From assembly GCF_003173615.1 (NCBI RefSeq), contig NZ_QGNA01000005.1, forward strand, positions 518,976 to 582,975: a stretch of 64,000 bases of DNA. The letters are read 5' to 3'. Both the position numbers and the translations under genes were made by a program. Under the pieces are notes generated by a model. It was not told where the DNA came from. It was given only the letters and a program-made list of their open reading frames with translations, and did not search any database. This document shows, one piece after another, positions 52,895-59,969 of the stretch (positions within the stretch are counted from its first letter, which is position 1; the number at the start of each line of letters is the position of its first letter). The stretch comes from Falsiroseomonas bella. Lineage in GTDB: Bacteria; Pseudomonadota; Alphaproteobacteria; Acetobacterales; Acetobacteraceae.

Positions 52895-54255
52895 GCGAAC
52901 TCGCGGGCTGTTCCGTCGTGATGATCGAGGACGACGCCGTCCTCGGCCGCTCCATCGTGCAGCTGCTGCGCCTGTCGGGCGTCGTCACCTACTGGGCGAA
53001 GGGCGTCGCGGAGGGAGAGACGCTGCTCCGCCGGCACCGGCCGACCATGGTCCTCTGCGACATGCGCCTGCCGGACGGCAGCGGCGAGGCGCTCATCGCG
53101 CGGCTGATGCCCGAGCTTGGCGGCACGCCGGTGGTCGCGATGACCGCGTTCAGTGGCGTGGAGCAGGCAGTGCGAATGATGCGGGCAGGCGTGGACGACT
53201 ACCTGCCGAAGCCCTTCGAGCCGCAGCGCCTGCTCGACAAGCTCGCGGCCTATGCCTCACGCAGCGCGCGCGTGCCGGGCGAGCCCGAGGTGGTTGCCGG
53301 CTGGCGTTCCCCGCCGATGCGCGCCCTGGCCGCGGCGCTCGAGCGTGTGGCACAGAGCCCCGCGACACTGCTGCTGCGCGGCGAAAGCGGGGTGGGCAAG
53401 GGTGTGGCTGCGAAGCGCCTGCACGGCCAGGCGGGGCCGGAGGCGCCCTTCGTCGCCGTGGACTGCGCCGCACTCCCCTCGACGGCCGAGGAGGCGGAGG
53501 CGGTGCTGTTCGGGCGTGGCGACTCGCCGGGCCTGCTTGACAGCGCCGGCGGGGGAACGCTCTTCCTGGACGAGGTCGCCGAGCTCGGTCCACCGCTGCA
53601 GGCGCGCCTGCTGGGGCTGGTGGAGGAGCGCAGCTACGCTCCGCCCGGCGTGACCGAGCCGCGGCGGCTCCGGGCCCGCATCGTCGCTGCCTCCAATGCC
53701 GATCTCGCTGGCCTGGCCGGAGCGGGCACATTCCGTCAGGACCTGCTGTTCCGGCTCTCCGTCGTCGAACTCGTTGTGCCGCCCCTGCGCGAGCGTCCGG
53801 AGGATCTGACCGATCTTGCGGACCACTTCCTCGAGCACTTCTCGCGAGCATCAGGCGAGGAGACGAAGCACCTCGGGGAGGATGCGGTGGACGCGCTGCT
53901 CGCGCATCGCTGGCCGGGCAATGTGCGCGAGCTGCGCAACCGGATGGAGCTTGCCGTGCTGCTCGCGCCCGCAGACGAGATCACTCGGGCGGACCTGTTT
54001 CCGGCGCCAGCGCAGCAGCCGGACACGCAGCCTGACGCTGCCCTCCCGCTGGTGGAGCACGCAGCGGGTGCGGCGACGGCTTGCACGCCGGAGCCGGCGT
54101 CACTGGCCGAAGCCCGGGATGCCGCGGAGCGCGAGCACATCCGCCGCGTGCTGGCGCGTTGCCGCGGGAAGGTCGGCGATGCGGCGCGCGCGCTCGGCGT
54201 CTCCCGCACGACGCTCTGGGAGCGCATGCGGCGGCTCGGCCCGCCGTCACGGTGA
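52891..54255 (+). CDS. NtrC-type response regulator lacking GAFTGA
   Basis: A 454-residue regulator. Receiver residues 1-120 have acidic IEDD and phospho-acceptor Asp 57 (CDMRLPDG). The AAA+ domain (about 150-370) has Walker [16 protein letters not shown] and Walker [14 protein letters not shown]. The sigma54-contact loop is missing: where GAFTGA should follow ELFG, the text runs [18 protein letters not shown] Fis-type helix-turn-helix ends the protein ([18 protein letters not shown]). It probably acts on sigma70-type promoters, as known for other NtrC relatives without GAFTGA. It overlaps the kinase gene. Confidence 0.88.
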   Translation: MSELAGCSVVMIEDDAVLGRSIVQLLRLSGVVTYWAKGVAEGETLLRRHRPTMVLCDMRLPDGSGEALIARLMPELGGTPVVAMTAFSGVEQAVRMMRAGVDDYLPKPFEPQRLLDKLAAYASRSARVPGEPEVVAGWRSPPMRALAAALERVAQSPATLLLRGESGVGKGVAAKRLHGQAGPEAPFVAVDCAALPSTAEEAEAVLFGRGDSPGLLDSAGGGTLFLDEVAELGPPLQARLLGLVEERSYAPPGVTEPRRLRARIVAASNADLAGLAGAGTFRQDLLFRLSVVELVVPPLRERPEDLTDLADHFLEHFSRASGEETKHLGEDAVDALLAHRWPGNVRELRNRMELAVLLAPADEITRADLFPAPAQQPDTQPDAALPLVEHAAGAATACTPEPASLAEARDAAEREHIRRVLARCRGKVGDAARALGVSRTTLWERMRRLGPPSR

Positions 54256-54260
54256 CAGGC
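54246..54260. promoter_or_regulatory. GTTAC-like element, copy E
   Basis: GTCACGGTGACAGGC, with a perfect GTCAC-G-GTGAC core, overlapping the end of the regulator gene and about 130 bases upstream of the DUF1328 gene. It resembles the elements at 810, 906 and 5747, but the match is looser. It could be coincidence imposed by the coding sequence. Confidence 0.25.
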
Positions 54261-54324
54261 CCACGACCGCCGGGCGGCACCTGGTCGGCGCTTGTGCTTT
54301 GCCGATCGGCGCAACGCTCGCGCC

Positions 54325-54349
54325 GGAACGGCGGCACCGCTGGTCCGTT
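54325..54349 (+). promoter_or_regulatory. EcfG-type (general stress sigma) promoter
   Basis: GGAAC, 16 bases, CGTT: an exact match to the alphaproteobacterial EcfG/general-stress consensus, placed 34 bases before the DUF1328 ATG. It also overlaps one arm of an 8-bp inverted repeat (TCCGTTCG at 54344-54351, CGAACGGA at 54366-54373) that covers part of the ribosome site. Confidence 0.55.
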
Positions 54350-54382
54350 CGTCTCCCAGTTCCTGCGAACGGAGGACTGACA

Positions 54383-54556
54383 ATGCTCAGATACGCGATC
54401 ATCTTCGCCGTCGTCGCCCTGGTGCTCGGTGTGCTGGGCTTCGGCGGCCTCGCCGGCGCCTTCATGGATATCGCCAAGGTCCTGTTCTGGCTCGCGGTGA
54501 TCGTCGCCGTCGCGCTCTTCGTGCTCGGCCTCACCGTCTACAAGAAGGTGACGTAG
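54383..54556 (+). CDS. DUF1328 (YtjA-type) small membrane protein
   Basis: A 57-residue protein with two membrane helices, starting [25 protein letters not shown], the classic DUF1328 opening, and ending VYKKVT-type. Members are widespread and often stress-induced, but of unknown function. GGAGG lies upstream. An EcfG-type promoter upstream supports stress control. It follows the regulator gene in the same direction. Confidence 0.9.
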   Translation: MLRYAIIFAVVALVLGVLGFGGLAGAFMDIAKVLFWLAVIVAVALFVLGLTVYKKVT

Positions 54557-54856
54557 CCGCTTCCCCGGATCCACTTCGCCGCGCCGGGCCGGGCGTCTCC
54601 CGCCCGGCCGGCAGGCTCCTGGTGTTCGGCAATCTGAACGTCCGGTCCGGCCGACGCGCATCCGGTCGCGTCTTCCGAACAGGACCACCGCTTCGCTTCG
54701 GCATGCGGAAGGTCCTCGAACAGCGGTCCGCGGCGCGTGTTGTCCCTCCAGTCAGGCCACGGCGCATGACCTCGGTCGCGCGCCAAGTGTCCCCTTGTGG
54801 TCTGGCCGAAGCCTGGGCGGCCGGCGGGCCGTCCACCAGAAACAGGAGGCCAACGC
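54557..54856. other. Intergenic region with a second GTTCGG palindrome
   Basis: No gene is recognised. GTTCGGCAATCTGAAC (54624-54639), followed by GTCCGGTCC, is a near-copy of the perfect palindrome at 51292. A further pair, AGGACC and GGTCCT, lies at about 54680-54715. These could be binding sites for the nearby response regulator, controlling the exported PepSY-like gene. Confidence 0.4.
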
Positions 54857-55531
54857 ATGAAGCGACTTCTTTCCACGACCACCCTCGCCACGGCCATTGC
54901 GGTGAGCGCCTATGGGCTTGCCGGCGCGCAGGCGGTGAACCCGGGCCAGCCCGGCAGCGCCAGCGGTGGCATCCAGGCGCAGCACGGCCAGCCCGGCGCG
55001 GCGATGAACCAGCCGGGTTCCGCGCAGCGCCAGGGCGCTACGATGGGTCAGGCAGGCTCGGCGCAGCACCGGGGCGGCATGACGGGCAGCCCCTCCACCC
55101 AGGGCAGCACGCTCGGCCAGACCGGCAGCACGACGCCGTCCACGGCCGGCCAGTCCGGCGGCAGCGCGTCGCAGGCCGGCCAGGCGAGCCGGCTGAGCGA
55201 GGAGCAGATCCGCTCCGCCCTTCGCGCCCGCGGCTACTCGGACGTGCAGGGCCTCGAGCGTGACGGCGACAACTTCAAGGTCGGCCAGGCGAAGCGCTAC
55301 GGCGAAGAGGTGAAGGATCTCCGCGTCGATGCCCGCACCGGCCAGGTTCGCGACGAGGACCGGCTGAGCGAGGACCAGGCGAAGGCACTGCTGCGTGACC
55401 GCGGCTACCGCGACGTCAGCCGCGATGGCGACACCATCCGAGCCAAGGCCAAGCAGGGCGACCGCGAGGTGAACCTGCGCATCGACGCGCGCACCGGCAC
55501 GGTGACCCGGCAGTCCGGCAACTCGGGCTGA
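54857..55531 (+). CDS. Exported PepSY-like repeat protein (1)
   Basis: A 224-residue exported protein. Signal peptide: KRLLSTTTLATAIAVSAYGLAGAQ. A Gly/Ser/Gln-rich low-complexity stretch follows (about 25-115) with repeated QxGSA/QAGS motifs, then two tandem PepSY-like units starting LSEEQIRSALRARGYSDV and LSEDQAKALLRDRGYRDV, each followed by a strand such as VDARTGQV or IDARTGTV. The closest relative is the next gene. A role in envelope or redox stress is inferred from the neighbourhood. Confidence 0.7.
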   Translation: MKRLLSTTTLATAIAVSAYGLAGAQAVNPGQPGSASGGIQAQHGQPGAAMNQPGSAQRQGATMGQAGSAQHRGGMTGSPSTQGSTLGQTGSTTPSTAGQSGGSASQAGQASRLSEEQIRSALRARGYSDVQGLERDGDNFKVGQAKRYGEEVKDLRVDARTGQVRDEDRLSEDQAKALLRDRGYRDVSRDGDTIRAKAKQGDREVNLRIDARTGTVTRQSGNSG

Positions 55532-55549
55532 CACCGAGTGCGCTGACCA

Positions 55550-55578
55550 GGCAGGGGAGCCGCCTGGCTCCACCTGCC
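55550..55578 (+). terminator. Hairpin after the first PepSY-like gene
   Basis: Stems GGCAGG/CCTGCC and GAGCC/GGCTC enclose a GCCT loop, 19 bases after the stop. It is a plausible terminator or attenuator between two paralogous genes; there is no clear T-tract. Confidence 0.45.
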
Positions 55579-55639
55579 CTTGCAGGCCAGCCTCCGCGCA
55601 TCCCGCAGCAGGAGGCTGGCGGCAACCAAGGAGAACAGC

Positions 55640-56440
55640 ATGAGGAACGCTAGCATGAAGCTCCAAACGACCACTCTTGCAGTCGCCCTTCTGGCCGGCA
55701 CGGCAGTGGTCGCATCGCCGGCGCTGGCGCAGTCCCAGAACTACGGCGACCGTGGCAGCCAGTACGGCTCCGGCTGGAACAGCCGGGGCATGGATGACGG
55801 ATCCCGCGACGCCTACGAGCGCGGCTTCCGGCAGGGGCGCGAGGATGAGCGGCGCAGCCGCTTCGGCTCGGGCCAGTATGGCAGCCAGGGCAGCTGGAGC
55901 CAGGATCGGCAGCCCGGCTTCGGCAATCAGGGCGGCATGAGTTCGCAGGGCTACGGCCAGTCCTACGGTCGGGGCGGCATGGGCTCGCAGGGCTCCGGCG
56001 ACGACAGCCGCTTCGGTGGCTCGCAGGGTTACGGCCAGTCCAGTCAGCGCCAGTCCTCTGGCGGGCGCATGAGCGAGGAGGAGATCCGCCCGAGGCTGCG
56101 AGAGCGGGGCTACTCCGACATCGAGAACCTCGAGCGCAATGACGGTCGCTTCACCGCCGATGCGCGGCGATATGGCGAGCGCGTGGAGGATCTGCGCATC
56201 GATCCCCGGAGTGGCCGGGTGCTGAACCAGAGCCGGCTGAACGAGGACCAGGTGAAGGCCATGCTGAGCGACCGCGGCTGGTCCAACGTTCGCAACATCG
56301 AGCGCGACGGCAACATCATCGAAGCGCAGGCGCGGCGAGACGGCAGGACCTACGATGTCCGCCTCAATGCGCGCAGCGGTGAGATCCTCCAGCGCGAGCG
56401 CCGGGATCGCGATCGCGACGAGAGCGGCAGCAACGACTGA
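55640..56440 (+). CDS. Exported PepSY-like repeat protein (2)
   Basis: A 266-residue paralogue of the previous gene. The signal peptide ends near ASPALAQ. A long low-complexity region (about 32-145) is rich in Gly, Ser, Gln and Tyr (SQGYGQS, GGSQGYGQ repeats) with DAYERGFRQGREDERR inside it. Two PepSY-like units follow: MSEEEIRPRLRERGYSDI and LNEDQVKAMLSDRGWSNV. AAGGAG precedes the ATG by six bases. The Tyr/Gln repeats differ from the Ser/Gly repeats of paralogue 1, so only the C-terminal repeats are conserved. Confidence 0.7.
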   Translation: MRNASMKLQTTTLAVALLAGTAVVASPALAQSQNYGDRGSQYGSGWNSRGMDDGSRDAYERGFRQGREDERRSRFGSGQYGSQGSWSQDRQPGFGNQGGMSSQGYGQSYGRGGMGSQGSGDDSRFGGSQGYGQSSQRQSSGGRMSEEEIRPRLRERGYSDIENLERNDGRFTADARRYGERVEDLRIDPRSGRVLNQSRLNEDQVKAMLSDRGWSNVRNIERDGNIIEAQARRDGRTYDVRLNARSGEILQRERRDRDRDESGSND

Positions 56441-56457
56441 CGCAGCGTCCGTTGCCG

Positions 56458-56490
56458 CGCCCCAGGGTCAGCCGGCCCTGGGGCGATTTC
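56458..56490 (+). terminator. Intrinsic terminator after the second PepSY-like gene
   Basis: A perfect 10-bp stem CGCCCCAGGG / CCCTGGGGCG with an eight-base loop, followed by ATTTCT. It is the best intrinsic terminator of the region and separates the paralogue pair from the YetF-like gene. Confidence 0.65.
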
Positions 56491-56640
56491 TGATCTTGAG
56501 CCGAGGCGTCATGTCGCGGGCTGTTGGTGAGCGGCGGGTGCAGGCCTCGACGACGCCTCGCCGGGCTTCCGGGTGCCTGCGGGGCTGAGCTGGACCTTCT
56601 CGACGGGCGGCTGACCCTGCCTCCTCGCAAGGAGAACGCC

Positions 56641-57207
56641 ATGGAGCAACTTGCGAGCTTGGCAGAAAGCCTGTTTGGCGCCGGTCGGGACAGCCCAGAC
56701 CTCCTCCAGGTGGTTGCCCGTGCTGCGCTGGTCTATCTCGCCGCGCTCGTCATGGTGCGCTGGGGCGAGAAGCGCTTCATGGGCAAGAACACCGCCTTCG
56801 ACGTCATCCTCGGCGTCATCCTCGGCTCGGTGGTCAGCCGTGCCATCAACAGCACGGCCGACATCGCCCCGACGCTTGCCGCGGGCTTCATGCTCGTCGG
56901 CCTGCACTGGGGCTTCGCCAGCCTCGCCTTCCGCTCCGACCACTTCGGCACCCTCGTGAAGAGCCACACCCGCGTGCTCGTGCAGGACGGGCACATCAAC
57001 TGGGACGAGATGCGCCGCGCGCATATGAGCCGTGACGATCTGCTCGGCGCGCTCCGTGCCGAGGGCGTCGAGAACCCGTCGAGGGTGAAGGAGGCACGCC
57101 TGGAGCGCAGCGGCGAGGTCAGCGTGGTGACGCGGACGCCGGAACCGCGGATCCTTGAAGCGGTGATCGAAGACGGCGTCCTGAAGGTAGTTTTGAAGCT
57201 CCGGTAG
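56641..57207 (+). CDS. DUF421 / YetF-like membrane protein
   Basis: A 188-residue protein with about three membrane helices at the N-terminus (VYLAALVMVRWGEKRFMGK, FDVILGVILGSVVSRAI, LAAGFMLVGLHWGFASL) followed by the conserved DUF421 domain with VKSHTRVLVQDGHINWDEMRRAHMSRDDLLGALRAEG. The RxxGKRxMGK-like segment is a family mark. AAGGAG lies upstream of the ATG. The function in vegetative cells is unknown; relatives are spore-related in Bacillus. Confidence 0.88.
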   Translation: MEQLASLAESLFGAGRDSPDLLQVVARAALVYLAALVMVRWGEKRFMGKNTAFDVILGVILGSVVSRAINSTADIAPTLAAGFMLVGLHWGFASLAFRSDHFGTLVKSHTRVLVQDGHINWDEMRRAHMSRDDLLGALRAEGVENPSRVKEARLERSGEVSVVTRTPEPRILEAVIEDGVLKVVLKLR

Positions 57208-57568
57208 GCGAGCGAGGTCCGCATCCGGACGGGCTGTCCTTCCGTCCGGGGTGCGGCCGTGCTGCAGCGCCGGCATGCGCCGCAGCGGAACCGCGGCCGA
57301 TTGGCATCGTTGGCTACGCAACCTGTCGCGTAGCCCTGACTGCCGGCGTCGCCGATCGGGTGCGTCCGGGCGTGGCCTGCAGCATCCATCCCGCTCATCC
57401 ACCGCGAGGAGAAGCCGATCGTGGCTGCCGTGGGCACCAACGAGAATGCATCGGAGCGCGTGGTCCGACGGCAATGCGACAAACTGCGGCTCATTCGACA
57501 CCCGGGCTCAGGCGAGAGCGCCCGCGTGCAGATGATAAGCGGCGACGGGGCGCGATGAGGGCGACGGC
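57208..57568. other. Intergenic region with a possible short ORF
   Basis: No clear gene. A GTG frame of 45 codons (57421-57558), preceded by GAGGAG at nine bases and beginning VAAVGTNENASERVV, could encode a small protein, but I recognise nothing. A CCGGACGG/CCGTCCGG inverted repeat lies at about 57221-57240. The oxidase operon promoter should be here. Confidence 0.3.
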
Positions 57569-58279
57569 ATGAGCCCCGCCATCTGGAGCCGGATCTACTG
57601 CGGCCCTGCGCCTGATCCGGCAGAGCTCTGGCTGCGCTGGAACCTCGATCCGATGCTGGTGCTGGCGCTCGGCGTGCTTGCCGTCACGCTTGGGCGGAGC
57701 CGAGCGGGCGCCGGGGCCCTGGCGGTGCTGGTGCTGGCCTTGGTCTCGCCGCTCTGCGCGCTGTCGGCATCGCTATTCGCCGCGCGGGTCGTGCACCACG
57801 TCCTGCTGGTGGCGGTCGCGGCGCCGCTCATCGCGGTCGCGTGGCCTGCGCGGGTGCCGCGGCTGGCAACGCCGTGCCTGCTGGCTTCGACCGTGGTGCT
57901 CTGGGCCTGGCACCTGCCGGCGGCCTACGACCTCGCCCTCTCCTGGGTGCCGGCCTACTGGGCCATGCAGGTCTCGCTGCTCGTCAGCGCGACGCTGTTT
58001 TGGCGTGCCGTTCTCCATCCGCGGCTGGGCGGACACGCGCTCCTGCTGATCCTGGGGGCCTATGTGCAGATGGCGCTGCTCGGGGCGCTGCTGACCTTCG
58101 CGCCCGAGCCGCTCTACGCGATCCATCAGGTGGCGCCGCTCGCCTGGGGGCTCTGGCCGCTGCAGGACCAGCAGCTCGGCGGGCTGCTGATGTGGGTCCC
58201 GGCGGGACTGGCCTACATGGCCTGGGGCGCGCTCGTCGCCCGGCGCGCCTGGCGCGCGATGGAAGGGCGCGCAGCGTGA
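57569..58279 (+). CDS. ctaG: Cytochrome c oxidase assembly protein, CtaG/caa3 type
   Basis: A 236-residue membrane protein of the caa3_CtaG family with about seven hydrophobic segments. Family-like stretches are VVHHVLLVAVAAPLIA, WAWHLPAAYDLAL, and QDQQLGGLLMWVPAGLAYM. It assists copper delivery/assembly of haem-copper oxidase. It is the first gene of the oxidase operon and overlaps the CopD-like gene by GTGA. Confidence 0.88.
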   Translation: MSPAIWSRIYCGPAPDPAELWLRWNLDPMLVLALGVLAVTLGRSRAGAGALAVLVLALVSPLCALSASLFAARVVHHVLLVAVAAPLIAVAWPARVPRLATPCLLASTVVLWAWHLPAAYDLALSWVPAYWAMQVSLLVSATLFWRAVLHPRLGGHALLLILGAYVQMALLGALLTFAPEPLYAIHQVAPLAWGLWPLQDQQLGGLLMWVPAGLAYMAWGALVARRAWRAMEGRAA

Positions 58280-58788
58280 TTCCGTGGCTCGAGCCCAGCA
58301 TCCCCCACCTGAAGGCGCTGCACATCACGACGCTTGGGCTCTGGTGCGCGGGGCTCTTCGCGCTGCCGCTGATGCTGGCGCGGCACGACCCGGCGATCGG
58401 CCAGCTGGACTACGCCCGCATCCGGCGGGCCACGCATTACGGCTACACCTTCGTCGTCACGCCTGCGGGCGTGGTCGCGATCGCCTCGGGGACGCTGCTC
58501 ATCTTCCTGCGCGAGGTCTTCGTGCTGTGGCTGTTCGCCAAGCTCGTCTGCGTGGCGCTGCTCGTCGGCTTTCACGCCTGGGTCAGCTACATCATCGTCG
58601 CCGCGGCCGAGACGCCGGGAGCGCACAGGCCGCCCGAGCCGCTGCTGCCGACGCTGGCGCTCACGCTGCTGATCCTCGCCATCCTCTCGCTCGTGCTGGC
58701 CAAGCCGGAACTCGGCGTGATCCCGATGCCGCGCTGGCTGGAGCAGCCCTGGGGCGTTCAGCTGCCCTTCGACGTGCCCAGCCGGTAG
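58276..58788 (+). CDS. CopD-family membrane protein
   Basis: A 170-residue protein with four to five membrane segments: LKALHITTLGLWCAGLFALPL, THYGYTFVVTPAGVVAIASGT, VFVLWLFAKLVCVALLVGFHAWVSY. This is the CopD/copper-resistance fold, with His residues at segment ends. The GTG start overlaps the CtaG stop (GTGA). Its final ~30 bases overlap, tail to tail, the DUF2231 gene on the other strand. It is probably involved in copper or haem handling for the oxidase. Confidence 0.8.
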   Translation: MIPWLEPSIPHLKALHITTLGLWCAGLFALPLMLARHDPAIGQLDYARIRRATHYGYTFVVTPAGVVAIASGTLLIFLREVFVLWLFAKLVCVALLVGFHAWVSYIIVAAAETPGAHRPPEPLLPTLALTLLILAILSLVLAKPELGVIPMPRWLEQPWGVQLPFDVPSR

Positions 58789-59273
58789 TCGAAGACGAGC
58801 TTCCCGCCGTGCCAGCCCGTCGCCATGACCATCAGGACGTTGAAGCCCGACAGGAGGATGCCGTAGGGCAGCACCGCCGCCTCATAGCCCTGTATCCGGT
58901 AGCCCCAGTTCGCGCCGAGCAGCGAGAGCAGCAGCACCGCGATGACGAAATGCGTCCAGGCGGGCGCGCGGATGCGGATGCCGCGCACCATCAGCAGTTC
59001 CATCGTGCCGGTCGCGCCCGCGGCGAGGCCGAAGAGGAAGGCCGTTCCCGCGGCCCAGACGCCGGCGCGCGCCCAGAATGTCTCGCCCGACAGCAGGTAA
59101 AGCGCGTCCGCCCCGAAGGCGCAGAAGGTCAGCGCCACCGGGAAGGCCACCGTCATCGCATGCAGCGGGTGCCCCCAGAGGGCGATCTTGGATTCGGTCG
59201 CATCATAGCCAGGGTGTTGCGCGATCGGGTCCACCAGCTCGTCAACCCTGGCCTGCCGCATCTCCTGCGCCAT
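58758..59273 (-). CDS. DUF2231 membrane protein
   Basis: A 171-residue, four-helix membrane protein of the DUF2231 family. The block IALWGHPLHAMTVAFPVALTFCAFGADALYL, with the HPLHAM motif, identifies it, and GWHGGKLVFDYRLG is a typical end. It is found beside oxidase and cytochrome genes in many genomes but has no established function. GGGAGAGG lies upstream of the ATG. It is transcribed opposite to the oxidase operon and interrupts it between the CopD and COX II genes. Confidence 0.88.
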   Translation of the reverse strand: MAQEMRQARVDELVDPIAQHPGYDATESKIALWGHPLHAMTVAFPVALTFCAFGADALYLLSGETFWARAGVWAAGTAFLFGLAAGATGTMELLMVRGIRIRAPAWTHFVIAVLLLSLLGANWGYRIQGYEAAVLPYGILLSGFNVLMVMATGWHGGKLVFDYRLGTSKGS

Positions 59274-59291
59274 CGCGGCCTCTCCCTTCGC

Positions 59292-59969
59292 GTGTGGATC
59301 GCGGCGACAACACCGCTCTCGCTGGCCGGTTGCGAGGAGCGGCTTTCCGCCGTGCATCCGGCCGGGCCGGCGGCCGCGGACATCGCGACGCTCTGGTGGG
59401 TGATGCTGGCCGGTGCGACGGCGATCTTCCTGTTCGTGATGGCGCTTCTCGTCCTCGCCTTCCGACGCGGGCCGGCACCCGTCTCGGCGGCCGCGGAGAC
59501 GCGGCGGGAGAGGTTCTGGATCATGGGGCTCGGCCTCGGCTTCACGTTCCCGGTCCTGGCCGCGCTGCTGGCCTATGGCCTGGTCGTCGGCGAGCGGCTG
59601 CACACGAGGCCCGGCCCCGAGGTCGTGACCGTCCGCGCCGAGGGGCGGCAATGGGCCTGGTCCTTCGCCTATGCCGACGCGCCGGGCCGGATGACCGAGG
59701 GCATCCTGCACATCCCGGCAGGGCGGCAGGTCGACGTCGCCATCACCAGCGCCGACGTGATCCACAGCTTCTGGGTGCCGCGGCTGGCGGGCAAGCTCGA
59801 CGCGATACCGGGCCATGTGAACGTGCTGCGGATCGAGGCCTGGGCGCCCGGCGACTACGCGGGCGTGAGCGCGGAGTACAACGGCACGGCCTATCTCGGT
59901 CACGGCTTCACCGTGCGCGCGCATGACGCGGCCGGCTGGGCAACCTTCCTGGCGGGGGATGCGCCGTGA
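59292..59969 (+). CDS. Haem-copper oxidase subunit II lacking CuA ligands
   Basis: A 225-residue subunit II. The GTG start gives a lipoprotein signal (LSLAGC, lipobox) ahead of the first membrane helix (TLWWVMLAGATAIFLFVMALLVLAF), then a second helix and the soluble cupredoxin domain with VTVRAEGRQWAWSFAY and DVIHSFWVPRLAGKLDAIPG. In canonical subunits the loop CxExCGxxHxxM binds CuA; here it is SAEYNGTAYLGH, so both Cys, the His and the Met are lost. It resembles quinol-oxidase subunit II. The first CuA-type His (VIHSF) remains. The gene overlaps the COX I/III gene by 4 bases. Confidence 0.87.
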   Translation: MWIAATTPLSLAGCEERLSAVHPAGPAAADIATLWWVMLAGATAIFLFVMALLVLAFRRGPAPVSAAAETRRERFWIMGLGLGFTFPVLAALLAYGLVVGERLHTRPGPEVVTVRAEGRQWAWSFAYADAPGRMTEGILHIPAGRQVDVAITSADVIHSFWVPRLAGKLDAIPGHVNVLRIEAWAPGDYAGVSAEYNGTAYLGHGFTVRAHDAAGWATFLAGDAP

